Assembly: GCF_035818635.1 (NCBI RefSeq)
Contig: NZ_JAYLLH010000024.1
Coordinates: forward strand, 1 to 64,000
Source of the DNA: Mesobacterium_A hydrothermale
GTDB taxonomy: Bacteria > Pseudomonadota > Alphaproteobacteria > Rhodobacterales > Rhodobacteraceae
Length of the DNA: 64,000 bases
Direction: 5' to 3'
Shown: one piece after another, positions 49,959 through 58,265 of the stretch
Position numbering within the stretch: position 1 is the stretch's first letter
Layout of the letters: the number at the start of each line of letters is the position of its first letter
Notes under the pieces: model-generated
Databases searched by the model: none
Told to the model about the DNA's origin: nothing
Seen by the model: the letters and a program-made list of their open reading frames with translations, nothing else
Program-made: the position numbers and the translations under genes

Positions 49959-50812
49959 CCGATGACGCCTACAACTTCGCCTATCTCGACGAACAGACCA
50001 AGCGGATGATCCGCCGCGCGATCCTGAAAGGGCTGGCCATTCCCGGCTACCAGGTGCCCTTTGCCAGCCGCGAAATGCCCATGCCCTACGGCTGGGGCAC
50101 CGGCGGCGTGCAGGTGTCGGCGGCCGTCCTGACCCCCGAGGACCGGTTCAAGGTCATCGACCAGGGCGCCGACGACACCACCAACGCGGTCTCGATCCGG
50201 TCGTTCTTCGAACGCACCGCCGGGGTGGCGACAACCACGAAGACGACTGAGGCAACGGTGATCCAGACCCGCCACCGCATCCCCGAAACCGATCTGGCCG
50301 AGGGACAGATCCTTGTCTACCAGGTGCCGATCCCGGAACCGCTGCGGTTTCTCGAACCGCGCGAGACCGAAACGCGCAAGATGCACAGCCTGGAAGACTA
50401 CGGGCTGATGCACGTCAAGCTTTACGAGGACATCAGCCGCCACGGCCATATCGCGACCTCTTACGCCTATCCGGTGATGGTCGAGGGGCGCTATGTGATG
50501 GACCCGTCGCCGATCCCGAAATTCGACAACCCGAAACTGTCGGGCACTGCCGCGATCCAGTTGTTTGGCGCGGGGCGCGAGCAGCGCATCTATGCGCTGC
50601 CCCCCCACACGCAAGTGGTCAGCCTCGATTTCGAGGATCACCCGTTCGACCCGTCGAAAGCGCCGCATCCCTGCGGGCTGTGCGGGGCCGAGGACAGCTA
50701 TCTTGACGAGGTCATCGTGGACGACGCGGGCGGCCGGATGTTCGTCTGTTCCGATACCGATTATTGCGAGGCCCGGCAGGCGCAGGGCTTTCGCGGAAAG
50801 GATGCCGCATGA
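49955..50812 (+). CDS. phnJ: Carbon-phosphorus lyase PhnJ, radical SAM catalytic subunit
   Basis: A 285-residue subunit that cleaves the C-P bond of ribose 1-alkylphosphonate 5-phosphate with a 4Fe-4S cluster and S-adenosylmethionine. The four conserved cysteines are C240, C243, C265 and C271 (HPCGLCGAEDSYLDE and FVCSDTDYCEARQ), offset by one from E. coli 241, 244, 266 and 272. The start MTDDAYNFAYLDEQTKRMIRR is chosen; a long upstream extension overlaps the DUF559 gene in another frame. ATGA overlaps on both sides couple it to DUF559 and phnK. Confidence 0.97.
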   Translation: MTDDAYNFAYLDEQTKRMIRRAILKGLAIPGYQVPFASREMPMPYGWGTGGVQVSAAVLTPEDRFKVIDQGADDTTNAVSIRSFFERTAGVATTTKTTEATVIQTRHRIPETDLAEGQILVYQVPIPEPLRFLEPRETETRKMHSLEDYGLMHVKLYEDISRHGHIATSYAYPVMVEGRYVMDPSPIPKFDNPKLSGTAAIQLFGAGREQRIYALPPHTQVVSLDFEDHPFDPSKAPHPCGLCGAEDSYLDEVIVDDAGGRMFVCSDTDYCEARQAQGFRGKDAA

Positions 50813-51663
50813 CGCACCCCTCCCATCACACCGCGCAGCCGGCGCCGTCGCCGCAGGGTTGGCGCGCGGCCGGCCCCCTGCACGAAAGCGACCCGCGCCC
50901 GCTGCTGTCTGTGCAGGACCTGTCGAAGACCTATGGCGCGCATATCGGCTGCGCCGGGGTGTCCTTTGACCTGTACCCCGGCGAGGTCATGGGCATCGTG
51001 GGCGAATCCGGCTCGGGCAAGTCCACCCTGCTGAACTGCATGGCAGGGCACCTTGTGCCGGATACCGGACAGGTGATTTTCGATACCCGGGCCGATGGCC
51101 CGCGCGACACGGTTGCGATGTCCGAACCGGAACGACGGATGCTGGGCCGCACCGACTGGGCCTTTGTCCATCAGCATGCCCGCGACGGGCTGCGGATGGG
51201 GGTCAGCGCCGGCGGCAACGTGGGCGAACGGCTGATGGCCGTGGGGGCCCGCAACTATGGGAGAATCCGTGCCACGGCCGAGGACTGGCTGAGCCGGGTC
51301 GAGATCGACCCCGGCCGCATCGACGACGCGCCGCGCACCTTTTCCGGCGGCATGCAGCAACGCCTGCAGATCGCGCGCAACCTGGTGACCGGGCCACGGC
51401 TGGTGTTCATGGACGAACCCACCGGGGGGCTGGACGTCTCGGTGCAGGCGCGGCTGCTGGACCTGTTGCGCGGGCTGGTGCGGGACATGGGGCTGTCGGC
51501 GATCATCGTGACCCATGACCTTGCGGTGGTGCGGCTGCTGGCGGACAGGCTGATGGTGATGAAATCGGGCCGGGTGGTCGAACAGGGGCTGACCGACCAG
51601 GTGCTGGACGACCCGCAGCACGGCTATACCCAGTTGCTGGTGTCCAGCGTGTTGCAGGTTTGA
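50809..51663 (+). CDS. phnK: C-P lyase ATP-binding protein PhnK
   Basis: A 284-residue ABC-type ATPase (longer than E. coli PhnK by about 30 residues at the N-terminus). Walker A ESGSGKST, Q-loop FVHQHARDGLRMGVSAGGNVGERL, signature FSGGMQQRLQIA and Walker B LVFMDEPTGGLDV are present. PhnK associates with the PhnGHIJ core rather than with a membrane permease. Its start overlaps phnJ by ATGA. Gap to phnL holds a dispersed repeat. Confidence 0.95.
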   Translation: MTHPSHHTAQPAPSPQGWRAAGPLHESDPRPLLSVQDLSKTYGAHIGCAGVSFDLYPGEVMGIVGESGSGKSTLLNCMAGHLVPDTGQVIFDTRADGPRDTVAMSEPERRMLGRTDWAFVHQHARDGLRMGVSAGGNVGERLMAVGARNYGRIRATAEDWLSRVEIDPGRIDDAPRTFSGGMQQRLQIARNLVTGPRLVFMDEPTGGLDVSVQARLLDLLRGLVRDMGLSAIIVTHDLAVVRLLADRLMVMKSGRVVEQGLTDQVLDDPQHGYTQLLVSSVLQV

Positions 51664-51672
51664 GCCGTGGCC

Positions 51673-51724
51673 GTGGGGGGCTGTCTGCCCCCCACACCCC
51701 CCGAGGATATTTGGAGCAAGATGA
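51673..51724 (+). repeat. Dispersed GGATATTT repeat, copy B, spanning the phnL start
   Basis: GTGGGGGG, CTGTCTG, CCCCCCACACCCCCCGA, GGATATTTGGAGCAAG then ATGATG. It fills the phnK-phnL gap and supplies the GGAG and start codons of phnL. Related copies are at 1371, 59417 (minus strand) and 62086. Confidence 0.75.
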
Positions 51725-52407
51725 TGATCGAGATCGAGGATCTGTCGAAAACCTTTACCCTGCACAACCAGGGTGGCGCGGTGATCCGGGTGATGGAGGG
51801 GGCGCATCTGCGCGTGTCGCCGGGTACGTGCGTGGCGCTGACCGGGGCCTCGGGCGCGGGCAAATCCACGTTGATGCGCATGATCTATGGCAATTACCTG
51901 GCCGAGCGCGGGTCGATCCGGGTGGCCGGCGTCGACGTGGCCCGCGCCGCCCCGCGCGAGATCATCCGGCTCAGGCGCGAGACGCTGGGCTATGTCAGCC
52001 AGTTCCTGCGGGTGGTGCCGCGGGTGCCGACGCTGGACGTGGTGGCGGAGCCGCTGCGGGCGGTGGGCGTCGAGGCCGGGGCGGCGCGCGCGCGGGCGGC
52101 GGAGCTCTTGACGCAACTGAACATTCCCGAAACGCTGTGGTCGCTGTCGCCGACGACCTTTTCAGGCGGCGAACAGCAGCGGGTGAACATCGCGCGCGGC
52201 TTTGCCCATCCCTACCCGGTGCTGTTGCTGGATGAGCCGACGGCGTCGCTGGATGCGAAAAACCGCGAGGTGGTGCTGTCGCTGATCGAGGCGGCGAAGG
52301 CACGCGGCGCGGCCATCGTGGGGATTTTCCACGACGCGGCGGCGCGGGACCGGGTGTGCGACCGTACGGTCGACGTCACCGGTTTCACCCCGGGGTGCGC
52401 AGCATGA
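51721..52407 (+). CDS. phnL: C-P lyase ATP-binding protein PhnL
   Basis: A 228-residue ABC-type ATPase, close to PhnL size: IEIEDLSKTFTLHNQ, Walker A ASGAGKST, FLRVVPRVPTLDVVAEPL, signature FSGGEQQRVNIARGFAHP and Walker B LLLDEPTASLD. It starts at ATG 51721 or 51724 (GGAG at 51713-51716 fits either) and not at the upstream GTG, whose extension is translated dispersed-repeat bases. PhnL is required with PhnGHI for the nucleosidase step. The stop overlaps phnN by ATGA. Confidence 0.94.
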   Translation: MMIEIEDLSKTFTLHNQGGAVIRVMEGAHLRVSPGTCVALTGASGAGKSTLMRMIYGNYLAERGSIRVAGVDVARAAPREIIRLRRETLGYVSQFLRVVPRVPTLDVVAEPLRAVGVEAGAARARAAELLTQLNIPETLWSLSPTTFSGGEQQRVNIARGFAHPYPVLLLDEPTASLDAKNREVVLSLIEAAKARGAAIVGIFHDAAARDRVCDRTVDVTGFTPGCAA

Positions 52408-52946
52408 ACGGGCGTCTGATCGCGGTGGTCGGGCCATCGGGTGTGGGCAAGGACAGCGTGATGGCCGGCATTGCGGCGGCAGCGCCGGGTATCCGGCCGG
52501 TTCGACGGGTCATCACCCGCCCGCGCGAGATGGGCGGCGAAATCCATATCGCCGCCAGCGAAATGGAATTTGCGCGGCTGCGCGACGCCGGCGGATTCTG
52601 CCTGCATTGGGACGCGCATGGGCTGTCTTACGGCATTCCGGTCAAGGTGCTGCGCAGCGTTCAGGACGGCGCCGAGCGAATGGTCAACCTGTCGCGCGCG
52701 GTACTGCCGGAAGCGCAGGCGCTGTTCCCGGCGTTGACGGTGCTGCACGTCACCGCGCGGCCCGAAACGCTGGCGCTGCGGCTGGCCGGGCGCGGACGGG
52801 AAAGCGCCGAGGAGATCGCGCGCCGGCTGGACCGGGCGGGCCATGGCCTGCCTGCCGGCATCGCGGCGCTGGACCTGCCCAACGACGGCCCGCTGGACGA
52901 CACCGTCGCGCGGGCGCTGCGCCTGCTTCAGCCGGAAAGGGTGTAG
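52404..52946 (+). CDS. phnN: Ribose 1,5-bisphosphokinase PhnN
   Basis: A 180-residue P-loop kinase that phosphorylates ribose 1,5-bisphosphate to PRPP, completing recovery of the ribose product of the C-P lyase pathway. P-loop GPSGVGKDS is at about 8-16, and RRVITRPREMGGEIHIAAS and ARPETLALRLAGRGRES match the guanylate-kinase-like PhnN family. Start overlaps phnL by ATGA. It is followed by the converging DUF1045 gene, overlapping 19 bases at the 3' ends. Confidence 0.93.
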   Translation: MNGRLIAVVGPSGVGKDSVMAGIAAAAPGIRPVRRVITRPREMGGEIHIAASEMEFARLRDAGGFCLHWDAHGLSYGIPVKVLRSVQDGAERMVNLSRAVLPEAQALFPALTVLHVTARPETLALRLAGRGRESAEEIARRLDRAGHGLPAGIAALDLPNDGPLDDTVARALRLLQPERV

Positions 52947-53602
52947 CGGTGGATCAGTTCGAACCGCGTGTCGGCGCGTTCGCCCAGCAGGCAGACGCTG
53001 TCCAGCCGGAAAGGCCGGGGCAGCGGCGGCAGATGGGCGTTGAGGTGGGTTTCGACCGCCGCCAGCCGGTCGGCGGGAAGCCGTCCCGACAGGGTCATGT
53101 GAAAGCGGAACTGGTCGTGCACGTAGGGATAGCCCCACCGTGTCAGATGGGCCTCTTGCGCGGGGGACAGGCGGGATTTGCGGCGACGCTCCAGCTCTGC
53201 CTCGGTCGGGGGGGCGCGGAACCGGTCGAGCCCGGTGACGCAGGCGCTGGCAACGCGGCCGATCTCGGACGCATCGCCCAGCGGTGTCAGCGCAAGGAAA
53301 CTGCCCAGACGGGTCAGGGCAAGGCCGTCGGCCTGTGCCGGCGCGGTGTGCGCCGCCAGATCGGCCACGGCGGCGGCAAGGGCCTTGGCGCCCTGCCCCG
53401 GCGTCAGCCGGAACGGCGGTTTCAGCGTCGCGTGGAAACCGTATTTGCGGGGTGTCATCGTGATGTCATCCCAGTCGGGCAGAGCATAGGGCTTGCATAC
53501 CTGCGCGGCCTGCGCATCCCAGCCCAGCCACTTTGCCCCGAAATCGGCCAAGGGGCCGGGTTCAGGCAGGAAGTACAAAGCATAACGGGAATAGTCTGAC
53601 AT
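52928..53602 (-). CDS. DUF1045 2H phosphoesterase-like protein of phosphonate clusters
   Basis: A 224-residue protein of the DUF1045 (TIGR03223-like) family regularly found in phn operons. Two 2H phosphoesterase motifs, HATLK (His57) and HMTLS (His168), show a likely cyclic-phosphate hydrolase, making it a candidate for hydrolysing 5-phosphoribosyl 1,2-cyclic phosphate where PhnP is missing (inference). Start MSDYSRYALYF has a GGAGAG site; its initiation codon overlaps a plus-strand ATG by CATG. It is opposite in strand to phnN and phnM, and its 3' end overlaps phnN by 19 bases. Confidence 0.85.
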   Translation of the reverse strand: MSDYSRYALYFLPEPGPLADFGAKWLGWDAQAAQVCKPYALPDWDDITMTPRKYGFHATLKPPFRLTPGQGAKALAAAVADLAAHTAPAQADGLALTRLGSFLALTPLGDASEIGRVASACVTGLDRFRAPPTEAELERRRKSRLSPAQEAHLTRWGYPYVHDQFRFHMTLSGRLPADRLAAVETHLNAHLPPLPRPFRLDSVCLLGERADTRFELIHRYTLSG

Positions 53603-53651
53603 GAACTCTCCGATTTCTTCGGCCTCTTTGCACCCGGTTGACGACAGTTTC

Positions 53652-54794
53652 ATGTCAGGGACAACCTGCCTTGCCAATGCCCGTCTGGTGTTCAGCGACC
53701 GGGTCAGCCCCGGCTGGATCGTGTTGCAGGACGGGCTGATCGCAGAGATCGGCGAGGGCACCGCGGTGCCCGCCGGCGCGATCGACTGCGCGGGCGATCA
53801 CATCACGCCCGGACTGATCGAGCTGCACACCGACAACCTGGAACGCCATATGGAGCCCCGCCCCGAGGTGACGTGGCCGCATCTGTCGGCGATCCTGGCC
53901 CATGATGGCGAACTGGCCTCGACCGGGATCACCACCGTGTTCGACGCGCTGCGCGTGGGCTCGATCCACACCGGCAAGGGCAAGTATGAAAAATACGCCC
54001 GCGCGGTGGCGTCGGAAATCCTGCAGGTGCGCGACAGCGGCGCGCTGCGGATCAGCCATTTCCTGCACCTGCGGGCGGAGATCTGTTCCGAAACGCTGCT
54101 CGAGGAACTGGCGGAATTCGGCCCCGAGGACCGCGTCGGCATCGTCAGCCTGATGGATCACACGCCGGGGCAGCGGCAGTTCCGCGACATTTCCAAGCTC
54201 AAGGTCTATGCCACCAAGAAACGCGGGATGACCGATGCGGAATTTGCAGACCACGTCAGCCACCTGACCGGGCTGCAACAGAAATTCGGCGCGCGGCACG
54301 AGACCGGCGCGGTGACCGAAGCAAAACGGCTGGGCGCGGTGCTGGCCAGCCATGACGACACCACCGCCGAACAGGTCGTCACCTCGCATCGCAACGGGGT
54401 TGGCTTTGCGGAATTTCCGACCACGGTCGAGGCCGCAGAGGCCTGCCGCGAACAGGGCATCGCGATCATGATGGGCGCGCCCAACATCATCCGGGGCGGG
54501 TCGCATTCCGGCAATGTCTCGGCGCTGGCGCTGGCAGAGTTCGACCTTCTGGACATCATTTCTTCGGATTACGTGCCCTCGGCGCTGCTGATGTCGGCGT
54601 TCCGGCTGGCAGAGCTGTGGGGCGACCTGCCCCGCGCGATCCGCACCGTGACCGAAACACCCGCCCGCGTCACCGGCCTGGCCGACCGCGGCCGGCTGGA
54701 GGTCGGGCTGCGCGCAGATGTGCTGCGGGTGGGTCAGATCGGCGGCACTCCGGTGCTGCGCGGCGTCTGGAGCCGCGGGCGGCAGGTGGGCTGA
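53652..54794 (+). CDS. phnM: Phosphonate metabolism hydrolase PhnM
   Basis: A 380-residue amidohydrolase-superfamily enzyme that removes pyrophosphate from the 5-triphosphate intermediate to give ribose 1-phosphonate 5-phosphate. Motifs: ITPGLIELHTDNLERHM, VGIVSLMDHTPGQRQFRD, ASHDDTTAEQV and NIIRGGSHSGNVSA. The ATG at 53652 gives E. coli PhnM length (378) and starts MSGTTCLANARLVF; an upstream ATG at 53601 would extend it by 17 residues and is less likely. The promoter region would be shared with the oppositely coded DUF1045 gene. Confidence 0.93.
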   Translation: MSGTTCLANARLVFSDRVSPGWIVLQDGLIAEIGEGTAVPAGAIDCAGDHITPGLIELHTDNLERHMEPRPEVTWPHLSAILAHDGELASTGITTVFDALRVGSIHTGKGKYEKYARAVASEILQVRDSGALRISHFLHLRAEICSETLLEELAEFGPEDRVGIVSLMDHTPGQRQFRDISKLKVYATKKRGMTDAEFADHVSHLTGLQQKFGARHETGAVTEAKRLGAVLASHDDTTAEQVVTSHRNGVGFAEFPTTVEAAEACREQGIAIMMGAPNIIRGGSHSGNVSALALAEFDLLDIISSDYVPSALLMSAFRLAELWGDLPRAIRTVTETPARVTGLADRGRLEVGLRADVLRVGQIGGTPVLRGVWSRGRQVG

Positions 54795-54815
54795 CCCGCC
54801 TTGCAGAGATCGAAA

Positions 54816-54846
54816 ACGCGCGCCGCGGGACCACCGCGGCGCGCGT
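54816..54846 (-). terminator. Strong hairpin, terminator of the minus-strand TRAP gene
   Basis: Arms ACGCGCGCCGCGG and CCGCGGCGCGCGT around GACCA, followed on the minus strand by TTTTCG. It is 18 bases after the dctP stop and 21 after that of phnM, so it can serve both strands. Confidence 0.8.
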
Positions 54847-54864
54847 CACTTGTGTGATCCAGGC

Positions 54865-55902
54865 TCAGCCGCCGTGCTTGGCGATCAGCGCCTTCGCGGT
54901 TTCGATCAGCGCCGCACCGTCGATGCCCTTGCTTTCCATGTCCGCGACCCAACGGCCGATCACCGGCTGGGCCGCGGCCTTGAACCGGGCGACTTCCTCG
55001 GGCGGCAGCTGGATGATGTTGTTGCCTGCCGCCACCGCGATATCGCGGCCCGGCTTGTCATAGTCATACATCACCTGCGCGGCGAAAGTTGCCAGCTTCT
55101 GCCCCGATTCCGCGTCGATCGCGGCGCGGATATCGTCGGGCAGGCTTTCGTACTTGGCCTTGTTCATCACCATGACGATGGTCGCGGTATACAGCGCCTC
55201 ATCGCCGGTGATCTCGGTGTGGTTGTCGACCAGTTCGGTCAGCTTGATCGAGGGCGTCACCTCCCACGGGATCACGGTGCCGTCGACCACACCCTTGGAC
55301 AGCGCCTCGGGGATGGCGGGCAGCGGCATGCCGACGGGGGTCGCGCCCAGCTCGTTCAGCATGTCAGAGATGATCCGGGTCGGGCCGCGCACCTTCAGAC
55401 CCTCGAGGTCTGCCAGCTTTTCGACTGGACGCGAGGCATGGATCACGCCCGGGCCGTGAACCCAGGCCCCCAGCACTTTCACATCCTTGAACTCGTTGTT
55501 TTGCAGATCGGTTTCGACAAGTTCCTGAAACGCCTGCGATGTGGCGACCGGGTCGGTCATCATGAACGGCAGTTCAAACACCTCGGTCCGCGGGAAACGG
55601 CCGGGTGTATAGCCCACAACGGTCATGATGATATCCGCCACGCCATCAATCGCCTGATCCATCAGCCCCGGCGGCGTGCCGCCCAGCGCCATGGCGTCGA
55701 AATGCTGAATCTTCAACTTGCCGCCGGTGGCCTCTTCGACCTTGGTGGCCCAGGGTTTCAGGATGTGCTTGGGCACCGTGGCGGGCGGCGGCAAGAACTG
55801 GTGCAGCCGCAGCGTCACCTCTTGCGCCGCAGCGATGGTACCGGATGTGCCCAGTGCCAGTGCAGCGGCCGCCATTGTATGCAGAAGACTGCGTCGTTTC
55901 AT
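54865..55902 (-). CDS. TRAP transporter solute-binding protein (DctP)
   Basis: A 345-residue periplasmic binding protein with a signal peptide (MKRRSLLHTMAAAALALGTSGTIAAA is split here by the A-rich core). The mature part shows the DctP/YiaO family pattern: VTLRLHQFLPPPATVPKHILKPWA, PGVIHASRPVEKLADLEGLKVRGPTRIIS, and GVVDGTVIPWE. TRAP importers need DctQ and DctM, neither of which is present, so this gene is an orphan. It is 32 bases downstream of the P450 gene on the same strand, with GGGAGG before the ATG, so P450 and binding protein are probably co-expressed. Confidence 0.9.
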   Translation of the reverse strand: MKRRSLLHTMAAAALALGTSGTIAAAQEVTLRLHQFLPPPATVPKHILKPWATKVEEATGGKLKIQHFDAMALGGTPPGLMDQAIDGVADIIMTVVGYTPGRFPRTEVFELPFMMTDPVATSQAFQELVETDLQNNEFKDVKVLGAWVHGPGVIHASRPVEKLADLEGLKVRGPTRIISDMLNELGATPVGMPLPAIPEALSKGVVDGTVIPWEVTPSIKLTELVDNHTEITGDEALYTATIVMVMNKAKYESLPDDIRAAIDAESGQKLATFAAQVMYDYDKPGRDIAVAAGNNIIQLPPEEVARFKAAAQPVIGRWVADMESKGIDGAALIETAKALIAKHGG

Positions 55903-55934
55903 TGGTTTTCCTCCCTGTTCTTAGCGCGTTAGTC

Positions 55935-57125
55935 TTAGTTCAGTGTGACCGGCAGGCTCAGCGGCCCGCGGAATCCGAAGCCCCAGAACTTCACCACCTC
56001 GGGGTCGGGCAGCGTCATGTTCGGGAACCGGTCGAACAGCATCGGCAGCATGATCTGCGCCAGCATCCGCCGGGCGATATGCGTGCCCTGGCAGAAATGC
56101 GGCCCGTTGCCAAAGGCCTGGTGCGGGGCCTTGGGCCGGAAGATGTTGAAGCTTTCGGGGTCGTCGTACAGGTCCTCATCCCGGCAGGCCGAGGCCTGGA
56201 CCGTCATCACCACCTCGCCCTTGGCGATGGCGTGGCCGCGGATCTCGGTATCCTCCATCACCAGACGCGAACTGGCCTGGATCGGCGCAACCCAGCGCAC
56301 CCCTTCCTCAAAGGCCGCGTCCCACAGCGCATCGCTCTTGCAGGCCGCCAGCTGGTCGGGGTTGGTGAACAGCCCGTAAAGAATGGTCAGCAGCGCGTCG
56401 CGCGGTTCGTTGATGCCCCCGCCGATGGCGATCTTGATGTTGGAATAGATCTGGCTTTTCGGGATCGGGTCGTCGGCATTGACCATGGCCGACAGCGCCG
56501 ACTGATCCGGATCGGCCTTGGCGCGTTCGGCGCACGCATCGAACAGCGCGTCCATCTCGGCATTGGCCTTGTCGGATTTCTCGAACAGTTCCGGCACGCC
56601 GCCGAAATTCCCCGCCCCGTCGATCAGGGTCTGCGACCAGCGGATCATGTCGGCATCGCTGGCTTCGGGAATGCCCAGCAGGTGGGTCAGGCAGCGCGCG
56701 GCAAAGGGCGCGGCAAGGTCGGTGAACAGGTCCACCGTCTCGCCGCGCGGTAGGCGGCCGACGTACTCTTCCGCCACCTGCGTATACAGCGGTTGCCAGC
56801 ACCCCTTGATGACCCGCGGTTTGAACGCCGGCGCCATGGCGTCGCGCTCGCGCTTGTGTTCGGCCCCGTCCTTGCGCATCAGCGTGTGCGCCAGAAAGGC
56901 GCGTTTCATCGGCGTCAACGGATCGTCCGAGGAAAACAGCTCCCAGTTTTCCTTGACGTGCTTGGTGTCGGCCGCCTTGGTCAGCATGATCCGCTTGATC
57001 GCCGGGATCCGTACCACCGGCGCCTCTGCCCGCAATCGGCGATACACGGCATAGGGATCGCTTTGCAGCTGCGGAATCTGGATCGACGTATCGACGGGCA
57101 CTTCGGCCAGCGTTGCGGTCGTCAT
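55935..57125 (-). CDS. Cytochrome P450
   Basis: A 396-residue soluble P450 monooxygenase. Heme ligand Cys345 lies in FGNGPHFCQGTHIAR, the ExxR motif is near EEGVRW, and the I-helix region IAIGGGINEPRD replaces the usual (A/G)Gx(D/E)T threonine by a non-hydroxyl residue. The start is ATG 57125 with GGGAGGAG nearby; a longer upstream frame exists into the LysR leader. It is divergent from a LysR regulator over a dyad-bearing region, and followed by a TRAP binding protein. Substrate and electron donors are unknown; no ferredoxin gene is in view. Confidence 0.9.
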   Translation of the reverse strand: MTTATLAEVPVDTSIQIPQLQSDPYAVYRRLRAEAPVVRIPAIKRIMLTKAADTKHVKENWELFSSDDPLTPMKRAFLAHTLMRKDGAEHKRERDAMAPAFKPRVIKGCWQPLYTQVAEEYVGRLPRGETVDLFTDLAAPFAARCLTHLLGIPEASDADMIRWSQTLIDGAGNFGGVPELFEKSDKANAEMDALFDACAERAKADPDQSALSAMVNADDPIPKSQIYSNIKIAIGGGINEPRDALLTILYGLFTNPDQLAACKSDALWDAAFEEGVRWVAPIQASSRLVMEDTEIRGHAIAKGEVVMTVQASACRDEDLYDDPESFNIFRPKAPHQAFGNGPHFCQGTHIARRMLAQIMLPMLFDRFPNMTLPDPEVVKFWGFGFRGPLSLPVTLN

Positions 57126-57191
57126 CTTGGCTCCTCCCAGACCAGTCATAACGGCGGAAAGGTAGCCAGTGGTTTGACATTGGTCCATCCG

Positions 57192-57209
57192 ATGGATTTG
57201 ATAATCCAT
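57192..57209. promoter_or_regulatory. Dyad ATGGATT-TGAT-AATCCAT between P450 and LysR genes
   Basis: Perfect 7-base arms spaced by four, 26 bases before the LysR start and 67 before P450. A second small dyad CCATC-C-GATGG overlaps its left side. Candidate LysR binding site. Confidence 0.6.
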
Positions 57210-57234
57210 ATCAAGATTTTCGATAGGGATACCC

Positions 57235-58233
57235 ATGTCCGATCCGTTCACGCTCGACTTCGCGGCGCTGCGCTGTTTCAAGATGGTACATGCACACGGT
57301 TCTTTTTCCCGCGCGGCAGAAGCGTTGGGGATCAGCCAGTCCAGCGTCAGCTACACCATCGCCCGGCTGCGCGAGGTTTTCGGCGACCCGCTTTTCGTAC
57401 GGCAAGGCGGCGGGATCGTACCAACCGAACGCTGCGCTGAAATCGCGGCCCAGACCGCCCGGATGCTGGACGAATTCGAAGCGCTGGCCGCGCCCCGCGT
57501 GTTCGACCCGACCAGGGTCAGCCAGAACGTCGTGATCTCGTGCAACTATTATGAACGGGTGACGATCCTGCCGGAACTGATCAAGGGGCTCCGGCGCGAC
57601 GCGCCGGGCCTGCGGCTGAACGTGATCCCAAGCCAGGTGCGCGGGCGCGACCAGCTGATCCGCGGCGAAAGCGACATGCTGATCGGCCCGATCCGGCTGG
57701 AAGAGGCGGGATATTACCGTCGCACCCTGTTTTCCGAGGATTACGTCTGCATCCTCGACCCCGCAAACCCGTTGGCAAACCGTCCGCTCAGCCTGGATGC
57801 CTATGCCGCCGCGCCGCAGGTGGTGGTGAACTATGGCGGCAGCTTCCGGTCGCGTTTCCTGATCGAGCTCGAGGCGCTGGGACGCCGCCCCAACACGGTG
57901 ATCGAGGTGCCAAGCCCCGCCAACCTGCCGGCGATCCTGGCCGGAACCGACATGATCGCCACCGTCCCGCGCCGCATCGCCCGGGTGTTCGGCCCCGAGA
58001 TTGCCGTCGTCCCCTGCCCCGTCCGCGCCGAGATCTCGATCGACCTGCAATGGACGCCCCGCACCCACGCCTCGGCCTTGCACGCTTGGTTGCGCGGGCG
58101 GATCGCCGACGCCGCGGCGCGGTTGCTGGGAAGGGACGACGCTTGTTCGAATGAAGCGGAAAGACCGGTGCATCCAGTCTTTGGTACCCAAGGCCGGACT
58201 CGAACCGGCACGCCCGAAGGCGGGGGATTTTGA
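57235..58233 (+). CDS. LysR-family regulator divergent from P450
   Basis: A regulator of 332 residues. The winged helix-turn-helix at about 5-68 has HAHGSFSRAAEALGISQSSVSYTIARLR, and a LysR substrate domain follows to about 300. The C-terminal tail beyond about 305 is atypical: the last 17 codons are antisense to the tRNA-Leu gene (58182-58265), and the stop falls within it. Likely activator or repressor of the divergent P450-TRAP pair. Confidence 0.87.
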   Translation: MSDPFTLDFAALRCFKMVHAHGSFSRAAEALGISQSSVSYTIARLREVFGDPLFVRQGGGIVPTERCAEIAAQTARMLDEFEALAAPRVFDPTRVSQNVVISCNYYERVTILPELIKGLRRDAPGLRLNVIPSQVRGRDQLIRGESDMLIGPIRLEEAGYYRRTLFSEDYVCILDPANPLANRPLSLDAYAAAPQVVVNYGGSFRSRFLIELEALGRRPNTVIEVPSPANLPAILAGTDMIATVPRRIARVFGPEIAVVPCPVRAEISIDLQWTPRTHASALHAWLRGRIADAAARLLGRDDACSNEAERPVHPVFGTQGRTRTGTPEGGGF

Positions 58234-58265
58234 ATCCCCTGCGTCTACCATTCCGCCACTTGGGC
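58182..58265 (-). tRNA. tRNA-Leu (anticodon CAA)
   Basis: On the minus strand the sequence begins GCCCAAG and ends CTTGGGT-A-CCA, forming the acceptor stem with an encoded CCA tail. The anticodon stem GGGGA/TCCCC encloses loop TTCAAAA (anticodon CAA), a variable arm with GCCTTCGGGC follows, and GGTTCGAGTCC is the T-loop. The long variable arm fits a leucine tRNA. It overlaps the 3' end of the LysR frame on the other strand. Confidence 0.93.

Noticed and set aside
57184..57194. CCATC-C-GATGG as separate operator
   Set aside because: It overlaps the stronger ATGGATT/AATCCAT dyad and may only be part of the same site.
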